A DNA stretch of 64,000 bases from Lentisphaeria bacterium (lineage in GTDB: Bacteria; Verrucomicrobiota; Lentisphaeria; Victivallales; Victivallaceae): NCBI GenBank assembly GCA_017507125.1, contig JAFWBQ010000063.1, positions 1-64,000 on the forward strand. The letters run 5' to 3'. Made by a program: the position numbers and the translations under genes. Each line of letters starts with the position of its first letter. Position 1 is the stretch's first letter. The notes below the pieces were generated by a model. It searched no databases. It saw only the letters and a list, made by a program, of their open reading frames with translations, and was not told the DNA's origin. Of the stretch, positions 52,660-64,000 are shown piece after piece.

Positions 52660-53601
52660 TCAACTCTTTTTTGCGGATTTCTGAAACTGCAAGGTATTGC
52701 GTTCCCAGAAGACTCCCTGGGCATATCCCTGGATTTCCGGGGCTTTTTCTGCATTTTCAAGGCGTTTTTCCGCCCAGACGCAATATTGTTCATCCCGTTC
52801 GATCCCCACATAGTGACGCTTGAGTTTTTTTGCTGTGACTGAAGTCGTTCCGGAACCCAGAAAAGGATCAAAGACCACATCCCCCTCACGGCTGCTTGCA
52901 AGGATCAGTTTGGCAAGAAGTTTTTCCGGTTTCTGGGTGGGATGTGCCGTATTTTCAGCCATTGACCAGTAGGGGATTGAAATATCATCCCAGAAATTGG
53001 AGGGACAGGTATTTCTGAAGTTTCCCTCTTTTGTTTCCTCCCAATCTTTGGGTTTCCCCTCAAGACGGTAGGGAGCCACGACTCTGCGCCTGAGTTTCAC
53101 AGCATCGACGTTAAAGGTATATTCCTGAGAAAGAGTTCCGAAGATGATATCCTCCATGGCATTTTTCCAATTGGCGTTGGCTCCCCTGCCCTTTTCCCGC
53201 TGCCATGTGATCCTGTTGCGGAGAATGAAATATTTTTTCATAACATTCATGATCACAGGAGTCGTCTGCCAGTCGCAGCACACATAAACAGAAGCGTGAG
53301 GTTTCAAAAGGGGGATGAGGAGTTTCATCCAGGAGTCGGTATATTCCGCATAAGAATCATCATCCAGCTGGTGAAATTTGCTGCCGTTGAAATTCTTTTC
53401 CAGATTGTAAGGGGGATCAACGATCAAAAGATCCGCAAATTTTTCAGGCAGCCGGGGCAGGATCTCAAAGGTATCGCCACAGATGGTTCTGTCAAGGAGT
53501 TCATCCACAGAAAAGTCCCCCTCCCGGCGCACACAGCGGTCAAGATAAAAACGCCCCTCTTCCACGCTGATGTCAATTGTCTTGTTTCTGCCGGCTTTCA
53601 T
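52660..53601 (-). CDS. Site-specific DNA adenine methyltransferase (beta class)
   Basis: 313 residues. DPPYNL (62-67) comes before the SAM-binding DPFLGSGTT (245-253), the beta-class order used by N6-adenine or N4-cytosine methyltransferases (N6_N4_Mtase). The region between them (ITWQREKGRG, YTFNVDAVKL, WDDISIPYWS, HPTQKPEKL) contains the target recognition part. No restriction endonuclease or specificity gene is adjacent, so it is either an orphan regulatory methylase or has an unlinked partner. GGAGG precedes the ATG. Confidence 0.88.
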   Translation of the reverse strand: MKAGRNKTIDISVEEGRFYLDRCVRREGDFSVDELLDRTICGDTFEILPRLPEKFADLLIVDPPYNLEKNFNGSKFHQLDDDSYAEYTDSWMKLLIPLLKPHASVYVCCDWQTTPVIMNVMKKYFILRNRITWQREKGRGANANWKNAMEDIIFGTLSQEYTFNVDAVKLRRRVVAPYRLEGKPKDWEETKEGNFRNTCPSNFWDDISIPYWSMAENTAHPTQKPEKLLAKLILASSREGDVVFDPFLGSGTTSVTAKKLKRHYVGIERDEQYCVWAEKRLENAEKAPEIQGYAQGVFWERNTLQFQKSAKKS

Positions 53602-53644
53602 CGTTCCTCCCTGGGGCTGTTTTTATCTGATGCTGTTTAAGAGT

Positions 53645-53673
53645 AATATAGCATCTGTCGGGCAAAATTTCAA
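53645..53673 (-). promoter_or_regulatory. Promoter of the DNA methyltransferase gene
   Basis: Minus strand: TTGAAA (53673-53668), 17 bases, TATATT (53650-53645), with TGC before the -10. Confidence 0.75.
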
Positions 53674-53851
53674 AATTTCTTTATAATATTGAGACAACTT
53701 TCAAAATCTTCTCCGGAGATAAAGAAAAAGTTTCCTTGCGTTCTTCCCGGAAAATTAAAAAACTGAAGAGCATTATAATTCTTTTTCAGGGGAAGCGCCT
53801 CAACTTCTCAGGCGGCAGCAGAATTTTTAAAAGAAAAGAAGAGATGTTTCC

Positions 53852-53880
53852 TTGACAAAAAGATCTTTTGGTGGTATATT
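53852..53880 (+). promoter_or_regulatory. Strong promoter of carB
   Basis: TTGACA (53852-53857), 17 bases, TATATT (53875-53880), preceded by TGG. This is the best promoter match in the window; a short leader of about 30 bases follows. Confidence 0.82.
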
Positions 53881-53917
53881 ATGCCGATTTAGACCATTAC
53901 AGGAATAGGAATAAAAA

Positions 53918-57124
<3,207 letters not shown>

Positions 57125-57138
57125 AACCCCGGAGTCTT

Positions 57139-58554
57139 ATGGAAGAGTTCGCAATCGCAGCGATTGTACTGCTCCTGATAGTGGTCCTGGTTTTGGCGGC
57201 ATTGCTTTACCGCCAATCTGACCGCACATTCAGTTTGCGTAATGCACTTGAGGAGTCAGAATCAAGGCGACGGGAGATTTCCAACTTCCTGACCCGCTTT
57301 TCTGCGGGCATCAAAGGAGAAGAGGGTTTCTTCGGCGCCATGAACGCTGCGGCGATCCACATCGGCGAACAGACCGACAGTGAGTCCGTTGCCATTTATA
57401 TCATGGATGGCAGTGAACTGCGGGGGGTCAGTGTCTACGGCACTTATCCCCTTGTCCATACAGCCAACAAACTTGTTTTCACCCGCAGGCGTCATCTTCT
57501 GGAAACGCTGCGGCGTGAAACCATTGCCCCCGGCGAAGGCTTTCTGGGCGGCATCATTATTTCCCGTCTGGCTGAACAAATTCCCTGCGGAGCCAGAGAT
57601 GAACGCTTCAAATCCTACCCTGAGTTCAGCAATCTGGGGGGCGTCATGGCTGTCCCGATGCTCCGGGATGGAGCGCTGGTGGGGGTCATCTGTGCAGTGG
57701 GCAACCGCCAGCATCCGGGGCGTCCCTTTTCAGCCAATCAGTTTGAACGGCTCAAACTTCTTGCTCCTCAGGTACTTATGGTTCACAATCTGGTTATGGC
57801 ATACGGTGAGATCAGCCGCCGCGACCGGATCGATCAGGAATTGGAGCTTGCAAGAGTGCTCCAACAGTCTCTGCTCCCCAAAAGCAACCCTACATGGGGA
57901 GATTTTTCCATCCATGCCTACTCCCGTTCCGCCAAAGAGGTCAACGGCGATTTCTATGATTTCATTAAAATTGACGATGACAGAATGCTGGTGGTCATTG
58001 CTGATGCCTGCGGAAAAGGGATCCCGGCATGCATGCTTACTGCCATGACCAGAAGCGTGGCAAGATCCCTTATTGACAACTTCACCACCTTGCACGACTT
58101 TCTCTGCAAACTCAGTGACAAGCTCAACCGGGACACTGATGCGGACCGGTTCATTACTCTGGGCTGCTGTCTTCTGGATAAGAAAAACATGCTCCTTGAG
58201 TTTGCCCGCGCCGGACACACAGATCTGGTCACTTTTGTTCATAACCACATCCGTATCATGTCCCCCCGGGGGGCGGCGTTGGGCATACTCCCTGCCCGCT
58301 TGGTAAAATTTGACACGATCTGTATCGCCATTGAACCCGGCACAACGGTCATGATGTATTCGGACGGTTTCACTGAAGCCATTGATGCAGAAGGCATTGA
58401 GTTCGGTCAGGATCGGTTGGTCACTGCTTTTGAAGAAGCCTGTTCCAGTAAAAACACCCTTGAAGATGTGGTCAAAGTCATTTCGCGCACGATCATTGAA
58501 TACGAAGAAAGCCAATCTGATGACCAGACACTTGTTCTGATAAGACGGGATTGA
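57139..58554 (+). CDS. Membrane-anchored GAF/SpoIIE (PP2C-type) serine phosphatase
   Basis: 471 residues: N-terminal membrane helix (about 5-27), a GAF-like sensor (about 50-220, ITFTR, GGVMAVPMLRDGALVGVICAVGNR in pieces) and a SpoIIE/PP2C domain (about 240-471) with metal aspartates in VNGDFYDF, IADACGKG, MYSDGFTEA and SDDQTLV. Enzymes of this layout (RsbU/RsbP-like) dephosphorylate anti-anti-sigma factors to steer stress or developmental sigma factors. No anti-sigma partner is adjacent. It follows carB closely (14 bases, GGAG site), an odd partner, and its TGA overlaps the next gene. Confidence 0.88.
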   Translation: MEEFAIAAIVLLLIVVLVLAALLYRQSDRTFSLRNALEESESRRREISNFLTRFSAGIKGEEGFFGAMNAAAIHIGEQTDSESVAIYIMDGSELRGVSVYGTYPLVHTANKLVFTRRRHLLETLRRETIAPGEGFLGGIIISRLAEQIPCGARDERFKSYPEFSNLGGVMAVPMLRDGALVGVICAVGNRQHPGRPFSANQFERLKLLAPQVLMVHNLVMAYGEISRRDRIDQELELARVLQQSLLPKSNPTWGDFSIHAYSRSAKEVNGDFYDFIKIDDDRMLVVIADACGKGIPACMLTAMTRSVARSLIDNFTTLHDFLCKLSDKLNRDTDADRFITLGCCLLDKKNMLLEFARAGHTDLVTFVHNHIRIMSPRGAALGILPARLVKFDTICIAIEPGTTVMMYSDGFTEAIDAEGIEFGQDRLVTAFEEACSSKNTLEDVVKVISRTIIEYEESQSDDQTLVLIRRD

Positions 58555-59903
58555 CTTTTTCCATGAGCAATAAAAAAGAACGGATCATATTGGCTGTTAT
58601 TTTTGCAGCGGCTTTTCTTCTGAGACTCCTGCCCGCATTGAACGTGTTCGACTTTCCTGAACGTTTCATCCGTCCCGACACAGCCACCTATCTTGCGCCG
58701 GCGCAAGCTCTTCTTGAGGGCAAATTTTTCGGTACAGGACGTGCTCCCGGTTATATTTTTCTTGCGGCTGCTGCAAAATATCTTCTGCCCGGCTCAGACC
58801 ATGTTCTTCTTGCATTGACAGGCGTTTTTCTGAGTACGTTGACACTGCTCCCGGTTTATGGAGCTGCCAAAGAACTTTTCGGCAGCCGCGCCGGAGTCAT
58901 CGCGACCGGACTTTTCGCCCTGAATCTCACAGCCATAGCCAATGCCCCGCTGCTGCTGTCAGACACCTTTTTTTCTCTTTTTGCCGCATTCCAGTTTTAT
59001 TTTTTCATCTGCTTTTACCGCAGAAAACAGAATTTTTATTTTGCGCTCTGTATCCTTTTTGCCGCACTGGGGACCCTGATACGTCCCATCAATCTGCCCT
59101 GGATCGCTCCGGCACTGGTATTGTTATGGATGCGTCCTGAAATGCCATGGCAGACAAAACTCAGCAATTCTTTGTGCGCTCTGCTGATCACATCTGCCAT
59201 TCTTCTGCCCTGGATGGCACGGAATGCCGCTTCGGGAGCGCCCTGGTGCATCGACACCAACACCGGTGCCATGTACCACCAGAATGGTGCCATGATCCTC
59301 GCCGAAGCGAAAGGGACCTCTTATGAAGAGGAAAAAGAGAAAATCCGTAATGAGTATATCATTTTTGAAAAAGATGCCGAAAGATTCCCTGATGAAAGAT
59401 CCAGAGAAGCTTGGAAAATAGCCCGGCTCCGCCATGTCATACTCTCGCATCCGTGGATCGCCCTGAAACAGCACTTCAACTGGCATCGTATTCTGTTGCC
59501 TGATGCCCCCACCTTTTTTGAGCTCACAGGTTTGACAAAATCCGACCGTGGAACTATGAATGTTCTTGTCAAACATGGACTTTTTGCCGCAATAGATCAT
59601 TATTTTGAGGGGCGCTGGTATCTGCCGGCTCTTCTTCTGCCCCTGCTGGCGGCAACAGGAGTCATCTATCTGGGCGTGGTTCTGTTTCTTTTCCGTTGTC
59701 TTTTTCACTTCAGGCGCCGCTGGTACATGTGGCTTCTTTTCCTTGCTTTTACAGAGTTTTATCTCTTTCTGCCGGGTCCCATCTGTGCCCCCCGTTATCA
59801 GATCCCCGCTCTGCCTCTCATGTGTGTTTTTGCTGCCGGAGCACTCATTCTCTGTATGGGGAAGCTCCGCAGTCTGAAGCACCATCGTCTGCATCAGCAA
59901 TAA
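58551..59903 (+). CDS. Multipass ArnT/PMT-family glycosyltransferase-like protein
   Basis: 450 residues if the TTG at 58551 (TTGA overlap) is used, or 446 from ATG at 58563. The acidic loop after the first helix, FIRPDTATYLAPAQALLEGKF, is the key feature of polyprenol-phosphate-dependent GT39/GT83 enzymes; about ten further helices follow, with a periplasmic soluble loop at about 225-340. It would transfer a sugar from a lipid carrier to lipid A, protein or polysaccharide. Similar proteins lie at 8097 and 62385. No terminator is evident after it. Confidence 0.78.
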   Translation: MTFSMSNKKERIILAVIFAAAFLLRLLPALNVFDFPERFIRPDTATYLAPAQALLEGKFFGTGRAPGYIFLAAAAKYLLPGSDHVLLALTGVFLSTLTLLPVYGAAKELFGSRAGVIATGLFALNLTAIANAPLLLSDTFFSLFAAFQFYFFICFYRRKQNFYFALCILFAALGTLIRPINLPWIAPALVLLWMRPEMPWQTKLSNSLCALLITSAILLPWMARNAASGAPWCIDTNTGAMYHQNGAMILAEAKGTSYEEEKEKIRNEYIIFEKDAERFPDERSREAWKIARLRHVILSHPWIALKQHFNWHRILLPDAPTFFELTGLTKSDRGTMNVLVKHGLFAAIDHYFEGRWYLPALLLPLLAATGVIYLGVVLFLFRCLFHFRRRWYMWLLFLAFTEFYLFLPGPICAPRYQIPALPLMCVFAAGALILCMGKLRSLKHHRLHQQ

Positions 59904-60202
59904 AACTTTCATTTTGACAATTTTGAGGAGTTTTGAAATTGCCTTATTAAGACTTGGATTAAAATTGTTGAAATCTTTTCTGACAGCATGCTCTTGATGC
60001 TCTTGAAGTCCGGGAAAGATTCATCAAATCTCTGCCGCTACACAGAAACGGCCCGTTTTACATGGTGGCTGCTGAACGTTGCCGCCGGTATCAGCGGGTG
60101 TGATCTTATCAGGGAATTCAATATGGATCAGACCAATTATCGTCACATGACCATCAACAACGGAAAAATGATCTTCTGAAAAAATAAAAGGAGTTTATAA
60201 AA
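59904..60202. other. 299-base intergenic region
   Basis: A 63-codon frame (59988-60179) has no ribosome site, no family resemblance and an odd composition; I do not call it. The last bases carry AAAGGAG as ribosome site for the next gene. No clear promoter was found. Confidence 0.4.
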
Positions 60203-61858
60203 ATGATCAAAACATTCTCTTTCATCGCGGCAGCCATTCTCTGCTGCAGCGTCCTCAACGGAACACCCCTGAAAAAAAAGGTGCTGATCGTCATGCTTGA
60301 CGGTATGCGTTCCGATGCCTTTGATACCTTCAAGCCCCCCACCCTGACGAAGTTGATGAAAGGCGAATGGCAGCCTGGTTACAAAGGTGCCTGGACTCTT
60401 TGCGCGCGCACCATTCCTGACGCTCCCGCCCACAGCGCCCCCAACCACGCCGCCATTGCCACAGGCGTTACTGCAGCAAAACACAAAGTCACCCGCAACG
60501 GCACCACCAAAAACGGAAACTGGAAAGAGTGGCCCTCATGGCTCCACCGTCTGAAAAAAGCTCAGCCGGAGAAAAAGGTCCTTTATATCCACGCCTGGAG
60601 AGAAAGCGGCCTCATTGATCCGACTCCTCTGGTGACACGGGTCAACAAAAGCGACTGGGGCAACACCACGATCTATCCAAAACTCATTACCGACAAGGAT
60701 TGTCCTGATGCCATTATGTACTATATCAACTCCCCCGACGGAGGCGGACACAGCACCGGCTTTTATCCATACGGCGACAACTACTCCCAGACCATTCAGA
60801 TGGGAGACAGATATCTGAAAAAGATGCTTGATCTTATTTCAGCGCGTCCCTCTTTTGCCAAAGAAGATTGGCTCATCCTGGTCACTGCCGACCACGGCGG
60901 TTATGGTCTCGGCCACGGTCAGCCCGGAGGACACTCAGACACAGTTCCTCTCATCATAGCCGGCAGAAACATCGCCGCCGGAAAACTTGCCGGAACTCCC
61001 GGCGTCACCGATCTGCCTGTCACAGCTCTTGAGTTCATGGGGGTCGATACCTCAAAGATGAATCTTGACGGCAAGGTCATCGGCAACAAACTTTCCAGAG
61101 AGAGAGCCGGTAAAGATCTTTCTGAAGGTTTGGAAGCCTACATGATCTTTTCGCGCCGTCCCATTCCTGTCAATCAGCAGCGCCTTGCCATAAAATGCAC
61201 CCGCGTCGGAACCGGTGTTGCCTCCGCAAGCCGCCGCTACATGCTTTTCAACAATACTCTCAAGTGCGAAGATCTCAAAACCGGGGAGGGAAAATTTGCG
61301 CCTCAGGGGATGATTTTCAACGGTCTTGAAAAACTCAAGATGACCAATAACCAATATTTCACCCTGACCTTCTGGATCCGTCTGCCTGCCAAACAGCCGG
61401 GGGACTCCGTCATCATCGGCAACAAGCTCCAGAGCGAAAATGACAAAACAGGCTTCTACATTTCTGCCGCCCGCAAAACTTTCAGGAACGCCAAAGGTCC
61501 CGGTGTGGTCCTTAACTTCAAGGACTCCAAAGGCAAAAAAAGTTTTGCCATGGGAACATACGACATTGATCCCGGACACTGGAACTTTTATGCTGTCACC
61601 GTTACTCCTGATAATGCCCTCTATTTCTTCCAGGGCCGCAGAGACGGATATCTTTACTGGTTCGTGGAAAAATGTGAAGGCAGTGTCAATAACGGCGATC
61701 CCTGGTATATTTCACAGCCTGCCAAAGGTTTCAATGCAGCAAATCTTGATGCCGAAATCGATGACATGGCAGTGTGGAACCGCAATCTTACCACAGATGA
61801 GATCCGTAAAATCTTTGAAGCAGGACGCAATGGTTATTCTCTCGAGGATATAAAATAA
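60203..61858 (+). CDS. Secreted phosphodiesterase/nucleotide-pyrophosphatase fused to LamG-like domain
   Basis: 551 residues. Signal peptide MIKTFSFIAAAILCCSVLNG. About 25-300 is an alkaline-phosphatase-superfamily type I phosphodiesterase: metal-site VMLDGMRSDAF, nucleophile region AHSAPNHAAIATG (the Ser before APNH stands where Thr is usual), PDGGGHSTGF, TADHGGYGLGHG and GGHSDTVPLI. About 360-551 is a LamG/concanavalin-like beta-sandwich (FTLTFWIRLPAKQPGDSVIIGN and FYAVTVTPDN, IDDMAVWNRNLTTDEI). It probably releases phosphate esters outside the cytoplasm and binds a glycan through the LamG part. A terminator follows. Confidence 0.8.
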   Translation: MIKTFSFIAAAILCCSVLNGTPLKKKVLIVMLDGMRSDAFDTFKPPTLTKLMKGEWQPGYKGAWTLCARTIPDAPAHSAPNHAAIATGVTAAKHKVTRNGTTKNGNWKEWPSWLHRLKKAQPEKKVLYIHAWRESGLIDPTPLVTRVNKSDWGNTTIYPKLITDKDCPDAIMYYINSPDGGGHSTGFYPYGDNYSQTIQMGDRYLKKMLDLISARPSFAKEDWLILVTADHGGYGLGHGQPGGHSDTVPLIIAGRNIAAGKLAGTPGVTDLPVTALEFMGVDTSKMNLDGKVIGNKLSRERAGKDLSEGLEAYMIFSRRPIPVNQQRLAIKCTRVGTGVASASRRYMLFNNTLKCEDLKTGEGKFAPQGMIFNGLEKLKMTNNQYFTLTFWIRLPAKQPGDSVIIGNKLQSENDKTGFYISAARKTFRNAKGPGVVLNFKDSKGKKSFAMGTYDIDPGHWNFYAVTVTPDNALYFFQGRRDGYLYWFVEKCEGSVNNGDPWYISQPAKGFNAANLDAEIDDMAVWNRNLTTDEIRKIFEAGRNGYSLEDIK

Positions 61859-61868
61859 ATTTTCACCG

Positions 61869-61902
61869 GTTCCGGAAATATAAGGATTTTCCGGAACTTT
61901 AT
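61869..61902 (+). terminator. Terminator of the phosphodiesterase gene
   Basis: GTTCCGGAAA (61869-61878) pairs with TTTCCGGAAC (61888-61897), followed by TTTATT. Confidence 0.85.
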
Positions 61903-61918
61903 TCAAAGGAAATGAATT

Positions 61919-62221
61919 ATGATCAAACATGTTATTCTCTGGAAATTGAAAGATGAATTTTCAGACGCCGAAAAAGAAACAGTCAAAGCTGGCATCAAAG
62001 CCGGTCTTGAAGGACTCAAAGGGGTTATCCCCGGTCTGGTTGAAATCGTTGTCAACACAGGGAAACTTCCGAGTTCCAATGCAGATGTGATGCTGGACTC
62101 CACCTTCACCGATGAAGCGGCACTTAAAAATTACGCTATTCATCCGGCGCATGTGGAAGTGGCAGACACCAAAGTGCGTCCCTTCACGATGCAGCGTCTT
62201 TGTCTGGACTTTGAAGTATAA
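61919..62221 (+). CDS. Dabb (stress-responsive A/B barrel) family protein
   Basis: 100 residues. MIKHVILWKLKDEF at the start, VEIVVNTGKLPSSNADVMLDSTF in the middle and HPAHVEVADTKVRPF near the end match the Dabb dimeric ferredoxin-like fold (PF07876). Members include cyclases and heme-handling relatives, but most have no known reaction. It is a small single gene after the terminator, with AAAGGA upstream. Confidence 0.88.
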   Translation: MIKHVILWKLKDEFSDAEKETVKAGIKAGLEGLKGVIPGLVEIVVNTGKLPSSNADVMLDSTFTDEAALKNYAIHPAHVEVADTKVRPFTMQRLCLDFEV

Positions 62222-62266
62222 AACAAAAAATCAGACAACATGCCCTGTTTTCAACCGTAACTCACC

Positions 62267-62294
62267 TTGATTTTTCATTTTGACGTGCTATATT
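62267..62294 (+). promoter_or_regulatory. Promoter of the membrane glycosyltransferase-like gene
   Basis: TTGATT (62267-62272), 16 bases, TATATT (62289-62294), preceded by TGC. Confidence 0.65.
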
Positions 62295-62338
62295 AAGCAG
62301 AAGCGTCAACTCTATTGAAAATTAAACATCAAACGTTC

Positions 62339-62368
62339 CACCGGAAAAACTTCAAAGTTTTCCCGGTG
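62339..62368 (+). promoter_or_regulatory. Strong hairpin in the 5' leader (possible attenuator)
   Basis: CACCGGAAAAACTT (62339-62352) pairs with AAGTTTTCCCGGTG (62355-62368) with one bulge/mismatch, then TTATTGT. It lies between the promoter and the ATG at 62385, which lacks a clear ribosome site, so it may control termination or translation. Confidence 0.5.
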
Positions 62369-62384
62369 TTATTGTAAAATAAAA

Positions 62385-63971
62385 ATGGGACCGGATTTGA
62401 AAAAGATCAGTGTCACGACATGGCTTATCCTGGGCGGGATATTCCTTTATACAGCTTCCTTGTGGCAACGGCCGCTTTTCGTATCAGAATTCGCCGAAAA
62501 CAGCGGAGCGATCAACGCTCTTTGTTCCGGCTCGTCTGAAACGTGCAGCGACTTCGTCAGGTCATTTTTATTCAAATACACCGGATTTTCCCCTTTTGCC
62601 TTCCGCATTCCCAATGCGCTGCTTGCCCTGCTGGCCGGCGGGACGCTTCTTCTGGCGGGGCGCAACAGCAGTTTTTCCCGTATTTCAACAGCAGCAGCAC
62701 TTATGTTTCTGTTGAGTCCCGCCATATTTCTGAGCGGCACTGCAGCGCTTTCTTTCATGGTTTCAGGAGCACCTGTTATCATCAGCTTTTATCTGCTTTA
62801 CCTCATGTCAGAAAGCAATTCCGGAAAAAGGAGTTTTCTGTGGGGTTGCGGAGTTCTTGTTTTTTCTCTTCCTGTTCCCTTTTTTCAGGGCAGAATTGCG
62901 CCTCTTTTGTTCGTTTTGGCAGTGTGGCTTGTTTATGCTGTTTCAAGCCTGTTCCTCAAAAGTCCGGAAGAAAGGGGACGGCGGGAAGTACTTCGTCATT
63001 TCACTCCGGCGTTATGCCTCGTGCTTGCCTTGCTGCCTCCGATATTTATAAACAATTGGCAACACTCTGTTTTCGCCCTTCCCCGGAGCAGTGATCTGAA
63101 AACCCTGGCCGCCTTTGCCGCAGCAGGAAGTTTCCCCTGGATCCTTTTCATGACGGGTGCCATGAGAAATTTTTCAGAGCGTTTCAGACGCCTTTGCCGT
63201 GACAGCTTTACACGTTCCGCCCTTGTCCTTGCGGCAGCATCTTTTATAATGGCTCTTTTCACTCCGGCAAGTGCTGCATTTTTTGTTCCCTTTCTTGGGG
63301 GGATGGCAGTGCTTCTTGCTGCCGGACTTGAAATGGAGCATGAAGAAAACGGGTTCCGTTCCTTCAATATCATTCTTTACATCCTTGCGGTCGTGTTTTT
63401 TCTTGCCGCAGCCGGGATCGGCACCTGGAGCGCTCTGGGAATTTATACAAATCTTCTCAATTCCGCCTGTAAAATATTTTCTGCACGGGATGCCTGGGCT
63501 CTCACGGCAATCGTTCCTGCCGTTGCCGCCGTCTGGTGCCTTACTGCTGCCGGTGAAAAGATCAGCAAAGAGCGAAAATTTCTTTCTCTCTGCGCCGGGA
63601 TCGCCTTTCTTTTGCTGGCTTTTCATGGACTGGTCCCCCTCAAAGTCATAGAATATAATGCTCCGGGGAACTTTCTTAAGAAAGTGGTTCTGTCCCGGAC
63701 AGGAACAGAAGCATGTTTTTACGGAGATGCCTCGATGCTCGCCCCGCTTCAGACACTGCTCAAGGGGGCGCAAATCAAACTTTTATCCCACTCGTCAAGC
63801 GCAACTGAGATAAAAGAAGGTTTGAAAGCCGGGAAAAAGATGTGTGTTGTAACACTTTCTCAAGAAGAAAGCAAAAAATTGCCCTTTCCCAAAACAACGC
63901 TTCGTTCCGGCAATTTCATTGCCGTTTTCTATAACATTGATTTCCCCGAAATGCGTGTGAGGAAACCATGA
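62385..63971 (+). CDS. Multipass membrane protein, ArnT/PMT-like
   Basis: 528 residues with about ten membrane helices and an early periplasmic acidic loop (SEFAENSGAINALCSGSSETC), then FRIPNALLALLAGGTLLLA. The overall plan is that of GT39/ArnT-like glycosyltransferases, though the canonical acidic pair is not certain, and a soluble C-terminal part (about 440-528, CFYGDASMLAPLQTLLKGA) is present. It begins without an obvious Shine-Dalgarno site, 17 bases after a strong hairpin. The stop overlaps the next ATG (ATGA). Confidence 0.68.
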   Translation: MGPDLKKISVTTWLILGGIFLYTASLWQRPLFVSEFAENSGAINALCSGSSETCSDFVRSFLFKYTGFSPFAFRIPNALLALLAGGTLLLAGRNSSFSRISTAAALMFLLSPAIFLSGTAALSFMVSGAPVIISFYLLYLMSESNSGKRSFLWGCGVLVFSLPVPFFQGRIAPLLFVLAVWLVYAVSSLFLKSPEERGRREVLRHFTPALCLVLALLPPIFINNWQHSVFALPRSSDLKTLAAFAAAGSFPWILFMTGAMRNFSERFRRLCRDSFTRSALVLAAASFIMALFTPASAAFFVPFLGGMAVLLAAGLEMEHEENGFRSFNIILYILAVVFFLAAAGIGTWSALGIYTNLLNSACKIFSARDAWALTAIVPAVAAVWCLTAAGEKISKERKFLSLCAGIAFLLLAFHGLVPLKVIEYNAPGNFLKKVVLSRTGTEACFYGDASMLAPLQTLLKGAQIKLLSHSSSATEIKEGLKAGKKMCVVTLSQEESKKLPFPKTTLRSGNFIAVFYNIDFPEMRVRKP

Positions 63972-64000
63972 AAAAAACTTGTTGGATGTTGCTTTTTTTC
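63968..64000 (+). CDS. Start of a gene with signal-peptide-like N-terminus (runs off the window)
   Basis: ATG at 63968 overlaps the previous stop (ATGA) and encodes MKKTCWMLLFF, the beginning of a probable signal peptide or membrane helix. Eleven codons are visible, so nothing further can be said. Confidence 0.55.
   Translation, partial: MKKTCWMLLFF

Larger units (their letters stand above)
53602..53917. other. 316-base divergent region between methyltransferase and carB
   Basis: It contains the minus promoter of the methyltransferase (53645-53673) and the plus promoter of carB (53852-53880). A small palindrome CGCCT/AGGCG lies near 53795-53815 with no clear role. Nothing else is recognised. 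Confidence 0.5.

Noticed and set aside
53793-53816. A short palindrome (CGCCT/AGGCG) upstream of carB as a riboswitch or terminator
   Set aside because: Only five base pairs and it lies upstream of the carB promoter, so it would not be in the transcript.
59988-60179. A 63-codon plus-strand frame in the gap before the phosphodiesterase gene
   Set aside because: No ribosome site, no family resemblance, mixed composition; could equally be non-coding.

Overview
The window looks like a chromosome segment from a PVC-superphylum bacterium, most probably Lentisphaeria (Victivallales-like). The evidence is a type IV prepilin-like protein with the [24 protein letters not shown] helix and a C-terminal ADGH segment, many secreted glycan-active proteins, ceramidase-like hydrolases, AraC/IclR control, and a GGST-type phosphatidylserine decarboxylase. 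This is inference from gene content; there is no rRNA. I recognised no rRNA, tRNA, CRISPR array, insertion sequence or prophage gene.

Layout. 1-377: tail of a Fic-like/ATP-binding protein. 435-2848 (-): four-gene operon of a DapA/NanA-family aldolase and three small ATC-hydrolase-like proteins, two of them Cys-rich paralogues. 3054-11372 (+): FtsQ-like protein, nitroreductase, unknown protein, hexose-6-phosphate mutarotase, a eukaryotic-type HisA, a sugar isomerase-like TIM barrel, a membrane glycosyltransferase-like protein with a TPR-like tail, an amidohydrolase and Fpg. 11400-25748 (-): a secreted papain-like peptidase, then six tandem paralogous secreted beta-helix proteins of about 645-655 residues, interrupted by a cytoplasmic neutral-ceramidase-like hydrolase. 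Diverging from this array is an SDR/flavoprotein pair, followed by a cell-wall amidase.

29444-40623 is mostly housekeeping: EamA transporter, TrmO, a QueG-like Fe-S protein with an IclR regulator, PSD, a glycosyltransferase, a thioredoxin-fold/TPR protein, PyrF, Der, a conserved hypothetical and a PHP protein. 40639-43199 holds a mannitol-dehydrogenase-like protein and a second ceramidase-like protein. 43265-52562 resembles a polysaccharide-utilisation locus: amidohydrolase, GH39-like enzyme and AraC regulator on the minus strand, then a prepilin-like surface protein, a jelly-roll protein, an 834-residue multidomain secreted protein and a GHL6-like hydrolase on the plus strand. 52660-64000 has a solitary adenine methyltransferase, CarB, a GAF/SpoIIE phosphatase, two ArnT/PMT-like membrane proteins, a phosphodiesterase-LamG fusion, a Dabb protein and a truncated signal-peptide gene.

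Two regulatory themes recur. Promoters follow TTGACA-like, 16-17 bases, TATATT, often with an extended -10 TGn. Operons are tightly coupled by ATGA, GTGA or TTGA start/stop overlaps, and TTG is used as a start codon. Several factor-independent terminators are evident. The most unusual content is the beta-helix/ceramidase array, the yeast-like HisA, and the aldolase plus three ATC-hydrolase-like genes.
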